Positions 10,058 through 12,720 of a stretch of 12,720 bases of DNA are shown here, one piece after another. The stretch's first letter is position 1, and each line of letters opens with the position of its first letter. The position numbers were made by a program, and so were the translations under genes. The notes beneath the pieces were generated by a model that searched no databases, was not told the DNA's origin, and saw only the letters and a program-made list of their open reading frames with translations. The stretch is from Prevotella sp. UBA4341 (GTDB lineage: Bacteria; Bacteroidota; Bacteroidia; Bacteroidales; Bacteroidaceae), in assembly GCA_002393705.1 (NCBI GenBank), contig DGTH01000069.1, positions 1 through 12,720 on the forward strand. Reading direction: 5' to 3'.

Positions 10058-12355
10058 TTATTTGATAACGACTTTGCGGCCGTTCTTGATGTAAATGCCC
10101 TTGGACATTTGACCGTCAACGACACGGCGGCCGTCAAGTGTGAAGATGGCATCACTCATTTCTCCATACTCATTTCTCATTTCCTTAATGCCTGTTGCGG
10201 TTCCGCTTTGTACCACATGAATGTCAAGGGTGGAAACGGCATCGGCATCAGTTACGGTAATGATGGCCTCGCGACTGGTAACACCTTCGGGCAGGGCGTC
10301 GTATTCAATATGGAGAACATCAACAGTCTCATCGCCAGGCTGGCCCGTCAGACGGCACCATGCGGCATTGCTGCCAACGTACTGCACACCACGGTTAGCA
10401 AAGACGGTCTTTTCTGCTGTGCCAGCCTGTGCTCCCACCTCAAGGAGGTCGTCAGCGAGCGTAACACGGTTTTCGTCGTCAACATTGGCAGGTACCAGTA
10501 CGGAATAAGTGAAAACAGGGAAAACGGCCAAAGAAGTCTGTCCACCAGGGGCAGCCTGGAAGTAGCCAGTAAAGGGACGCCAAACATCATTGCGACACAT
10601 AAAGGCTGTGTTGCCAAAGCTGCGCATGGGAGCCATAGCGATAGCACACTCCAGGTTGTCGTTCTTTTCTGGAATACCGTCGATGACAATGAATACTTCT
10701 TCTTCCAATACGTACGGATGGCTGAGCTCTATTGTCACAATGCCGTTGTTGGTGGTCATGGCGTAGTTCAGTTCCGAGAGAGTCCATGAGTCAAGCAGGT
10801 CAATAGGCTCGCCGGGCATGCCGTTGTCGCTAGTGTAGAGATAGAAGCTGACGCTGGCAATCTGGTCAGTCAGTTCCTCGGCCGATGCCTTGGTGAAGTT
10901 GACGTAAAGCGCATTCATTACAACGGGGGCTGCAGGTTTGGAAATCTTCTCGGCCCAAGCCGTGATGCCCATCTTATTGGCTCCAGGAAGCGTGAGGTCA
11001 CCATCCACAAAGTTGGTCTGATAGCCGTCTTCGGGTTGGAAGTTGGTTACCATGCCTTCGAACTGAACCTGAACTTGGTCATCGACATAGTCATAGCCAG
11101 TCTCATTCTGGGCAATGTGAGTGACAAAATATTTGTTCAGCTTCTCGTGCTGGTAAGTCTGGTCTTTATCTGTATAGACGGTAGGCGTGATAATGCCACC
11201 CGTGTTGTCATATTCAGAAAGGAAGGTCCAAGAGAATGTAGTCGGGAAACCTGTTGAGGCGTCGCGGTAGGTAACAGGGGCAAATGGAGCCACCATACGC
11301 AGACGAGTGGTGAGGTCGCGGAAATCGCAGGGCCATTCTACGCCTGCTACAGGGCCAACACCTTCTACTGTGACAAATGATGTCTTGGTGACTACATCGG
11401 AGCCTTCTGCATCGGTTACGGTAAGTGTCACGTCATAAGTTCCCGGGTGTTCGTATATGACAGTGGGGTTCTGTTCTGTTGATGTTGCAGGAGTAGCACC
11501 AGGGAAAGACCATTGCCATGAGGTGGGTGTGCCTGCCGATAAGTCAACGAAGTTAATCTCCTCGCCAGTAGTAACGGTGATGCTTTCCACGCTTGTCACG
11601 CCAGTAATGGACACACCGTCAACATAGAAGTCGCCAAGATAGCCACCAATGCCGTAGTTGCTCTTGGTGCCCTCGCCATAGGTGAAACGCACTTTGATGG
11701 TCTGGCCGGCAAAAGCACTCAGGTCTGCATCAATCTTGTGCCAGGCCCAGTTGCTAATAGTAGAGTTCTTACTGTTCCACAGTTCTGTCTGTGTCTCAAA
11801 GTCGTCGGTGGAAACCGAGATGTAAAGGCCGCATTCCTCCCATTCCGTGTAACCTACGTAAGCATGGAACTGCGCATTGGCGGGTACTTGAATACTGCCG
11901 CTGGTCACATAAGCAGTGTTACGCTTGCTGACGCGGTAGTCGCCATCAATGTGAAGCGACGTGACATCGTTCTCGTCATAGACGGAAAAGGCCTCTCTCT
12001 TGTTGCTGGAAGACGCCAACTCTACGGTGACAGGTCCCCAGCCGCTGTTTACTTCGTTATTGATGGTCCATTGGCTCAAGTCTGTATCGAAGTTTTCACT
12101 CCATACTTCTACCTGTGATGTTCCCCCCTGAATACTGAAGTCAGCAGTCAGTCCGTTAGCCGCAGCTTGGAGAGGACGCCATGTCGCGGGTTTGAATGTT
12201 GGGCGATAAGCGATGTGGAGTGCCTGTGGAGATTGCTGAACTGTTGAGGCCTGTGTCTCAACCTTGCTTTTTAAGATGTCGCCGTCACCACCTGCTGCCA
12301 TTACAGTTCCAATAACAGTCAGGAAAGCGGAAAACAAAGTTACATGTTTGTTCAT
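10058..12355 (-). CDS. Exported jelly-roll / PKD / BACON surface protein
   Basis: A 765-residue exported protein, first gene of the minus-strand operon. The signal peptide is MNKHVTLFSAFLTVIGTVMA, cleaved near residue 20. A jelly-roll domain (about 80-255) opens with WSENFDTDLSQWTINN (85-100) and contains WHKIDADLSAFAGQTIKVRF, typical of choice-of-anchor J or MAM-like modules. A PKD domain follows (256-332; FVDLSAGTPTSWQWSFPG, then GTYDVTLTVTD at 305), then a divergent PKD-like segment (355-432). Residues 435-620 are a beta-rich region I do not recognise. A BACON-like domain (about 625-718) carries NAAWCRLTG, REAIITVTD and IHVVQSG. The linker KEMRNEYGE (724-732) precedes the tail LDGRR...KGIYIKNGRKVVIK (740-765). 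PKD, BACON and anchor-J modules are common in adhesins and glycan-binding lipoproteins or surface enzymes; no protease or glycosidase motif is visible. The ATG at 12355 follows an A-rich leader and a clear promoter. Confidence 0.85.
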   Translation of the reverse strand: MNKHVTLFSAFLTVIGTVMAAGGDGDILKSKVETQASTVQQSPQALHIAYRPTFKPATWRPLQAAANGLTADFSIQGGTSQVEVWSENFDTDLSQWTINNEVNSGWGPVTVELASSSNKREAFSVYDENDVTSLHIDGDYRVSKRNTAYVTSGSIQVPANAQFHAYVGYTEWEECGLYISVSTDDFETQTELWNSKNSTISNWAWHKIDADLSAFAGQTIKVRFTYGEGTKSNYGIGGYLGDFYVDGVSITGVTSVESITVTTGEEINFVDLSAGTPTSWQWSFPGATPATSTEQNPTVIYEHPGTYDVTLTVTDAEGSDVVTKTSFVTVEGVGPVAGVEWPCDFRDLTTRLRMVAPFAPVTYRDASTGFPTTFSWTFLSEYDNTGGIITPTVYTDKDQTYQHEKLNKYFVTHIAQNETGYDYVDDQVQVQFEGMVTNFQPEDGYQTNFVDGDLTLPGANKMGITAWAEKISKPAAPVVMNALYVNFTKASAEELTDQIASVSFYLYTSDNGMPGEPIDLLDSWTLSELNYAMTTNNGIVTIELSHPYVLEEEVFIVIDGIPEKNDNLECAIAMAPMRSFGNTAFMCRNDVWRPFTGYFQAAPGGQTSLAVFPVFTYSVLVPANVDDENRVTLADDLLEVGAQAGTAEKTVFANRGVQYVGSNAAWCRLTGQPGDETVDVLHIEYDALPEGVTSREAIITVTDADAVSTLDIHVVQSGTATGIKEMRNEYGEMSDAIFTLDGRRVVDGQMSKGIYIKNGRKVVIK
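10155..10182 (-). repeat. Coding heptamer array (AAATGAG type) in the protein linker
   Basis: Four consecutive 7-bp units read AAATGAG, AAATGAG, TATGGAG and AAATGAG on the - strand, encoding most of KEMRNEYGEMS. The array sits between the BACON-like domain and the C-terminal tail, exactly where the downstream gene has its degenerate version. The unit is the same as in the intergenic array at 3346-3380. Confidence 0.8.
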
Positions 12356-12401
12356 TTTTTTAATTATCAGTTTTTTAGACGTGTTATTGTCAAATGAGCT
12401 G

Positions 12402-12433
12402 CAAAATTAAAAGAAAAATGCAAAAAAACCAAA
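12402..12433 (-). promoter_or_regulatory. Bacteroidetes-type promoter for the minus-strand operon
   Basis: Read on the - strand, a -33 TTTG (12433-12430) and a -7 TAATTTTG (12409-12402) are 20 nt apart, exactly the consensus layout. Transcription would start near 12396, about 40 nt before the ATG at 12355. The motif ATTTGG-N17-TTTAATTTTGCA is identical in pattern to the promoter at 3756-3787. Confidence 0.78.
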
Positions 12434-12518
12434 TATTTTCGTCAAAAACAACTCTTTAGGTGGCTTTGGGGCGTTTTATTGTTAATGCTGTTGCATGAGG
12501 AATCGTTAAATCTCTATA

Positions 12519-12555
12519 AATATCAACCAGGGTTGACTCAACCTTGGTTGATATT
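12519..12555. promoter_or_regulatory. 37-bp dyad, probable operator with two CAACC-NN-GGTTG sites
   Basis: Arms 12519-12536 and 12538-12555 are complementary at 17 of 18 positions around a single central C; the one exception is a G-T opposition (12530/12544). Inside are two 12-bp sites of form CAACC-NN-GGTTG, at 12524-12535 and 12539-12550, centres 15 bp apart. The dyad ends 3 bp before the -7 element of the rightward promoter, so a bound regulator would block or touch polymerase. As RNA it would also form a long hairpin, but no T-run follows. Confidence 0.7.
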
Positions 12556-12558
12556 GTT

Positions 12559-12566
12559 TATATTTG
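12559..12566 (+). promoter_or_regulatory. -7 element of a rightward promoter next to the dyad
   Basis: TATATTTG matches TAnnTTTG exactly. No perfect TTTG is found 20 nt upstream; the nearest candidate is TTG at 12533-12535, with a 23-nt gap, inside the dyad. The start of transcription would be near 12573, about 20 nt before the ATG at 12593. Confidence 0.5.
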
Positions 12567-12592
12567 CATTTGAAAAGCAATACGAGGCAGGC

Positions 12593-12691
12593 ATGAACAG
12601 ACCTTTTGTATATGGCTACTTAGCCGAAAACGAGAATAAGTTGGGATTTTCGAGGTACGAGGTACGAGATACGAGGTACGAGAATAGTTAA
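12593..12691 (+). pseudogene. Short frame with ATPase-like start, apparently interrupted by a 7-bp repeat
   Basis: From the ATG at 12593 (preceded by GAGG 7 nt upstream) the frame reads MNRPFVYGYLAENEN, which resembles the opening of Bacteroidetes AAA-family ATPases (typically xxPFxYGxxxxxxxFxxR). Instead of the family's next residues it runs into KLGFSRYEVRDTRYENS and stops at 12691 after 32 codons. The RYEVRDTRYE part is pure translation of the CGAGGTA heptamer repeat. The simplest reading is a gene head cut off by a repeat or recombination, still sitting behind a promoter and dyad. The resemblance rests on about 15 residues, so it may instead be a chance frame or a small peptide. Confidence 0.35.
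12651..12683. repeat. CGAGRTA heptamer array
   Basis: Four full 7-bp units (CGAGGTA, CGAGGTA, CGAGATA, CGAGGTA) from 12651 to 12678 are followed by a partial fifth (CGAGA). The array is bracketed by ACGAGAATA at 12630-12638 and 12678-12686, a direct repeat 48 bp apart. The unit length equals that of the CTCATTY array, but the sequence is unrelated. Confidence 0.8.
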
Positions 12692-12720
12692 GAATAAAAA
12701 GAGAAAGGCTTGCGAGGTAA

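Larger units (their letters stand above)
12356..12720. other. Intergenic region at the right edge
   Basis: This stretch holds the leftward promoter (12402-12433), the dyad and rightward promoter (12519-12566), the short frame at 12593-12691 and the CGAGRTA array. Between 12434 and 12518 I see nothing beyond AT-rich sequence. After 12691 the sequence is AT-rich and continues past the edge without a visible gene. Confidence 0.7.

Noticed and set aside
10109..12118. Plus-strand open frames opposite the 765-residue protein
   Set aside because: Same reasoning: antisense readings with no leader, promoter or domain.
12479..12592. Upstream extension of the right-edge frame from ATG 12479
   Set aside because: It would translate through the dyad and the -7 element; the ATG at 12593 lies properly downstream of them.

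Overview
The window looks like a chromosomal segment of a Bacteroidales bacterium, most likely Prevotella/Segatella or a close relative. The evidence is a GH97 SusB-type alpha-glucosidase beside a GH77 glucanotransferase, promoters of the Bacteroidetes type (TTTG, 20-nt spacer, TAnnTTTG), A-rich leaders instead of Shine-Dalgarno sites, and several large modular secreted proteins ending in a KGxYIxNGxKVVIK tail. Species cannot be fixed from the sequence alone.

Layout: (1) 1-3238, + strand, visibly GC-rich: the C-terminal part of a 4-alpha-glucanotransferase (malQ type, cut by the left edge), then a complete exported GH97 alpha-glucosidase (susB-like). The 76-nt gap holds six 9-bp degenerate repeats and no visible promoter. 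Together they form an alpha-glucan (starch/maltodextrin) degradation pair. (2) 3239-3875: about 600 bp of non-coding mosaic built from at least four unrelated short-repeat families. The most striking is a 59-nt-arm inverted repeat whose loop holds a 7-bp tandem array. The stretch ends in a good promoter. (3) 3876-7849, + strand, AT-richer: a 1256-residue secreted multi-domain protein, then a 63-residue acidic-tailed small protein 11 nt downstream, closed by a hairpin that also suits the opposing operon. (4) 12355-7957, - strand: two exported modular proteins (765 and 693 residues) 19 nt apart, driven by a promoter almost identical in layout to the one in part 3. (5) 12356-12720: that promoter, a strong 37-bp two-site dyad beside a rightward promoter, and a short frame that starts like an ATPase but runs into a 7-bp repeat and stops.

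Functionally there are two themes. The left end is periplasmic/cytoplasmic breakdown of alpha-glucans. The rest is a convergent pair of cell-surface or secreted protein operons sharing jelly-roll (choice-of-anchor J/cleaved-adhesin-like) modules and one common C-terminal tail. No enzyme is recognisable among these surface proteins; adhesion or carbohydrate/protein binding is the most that can be inferred. The best candidates for something undescribed are the 63-residue peptide, the repeat families (one of which also lies inside protein-coding linkers), and the dyad-controlled promoter at the right edge.
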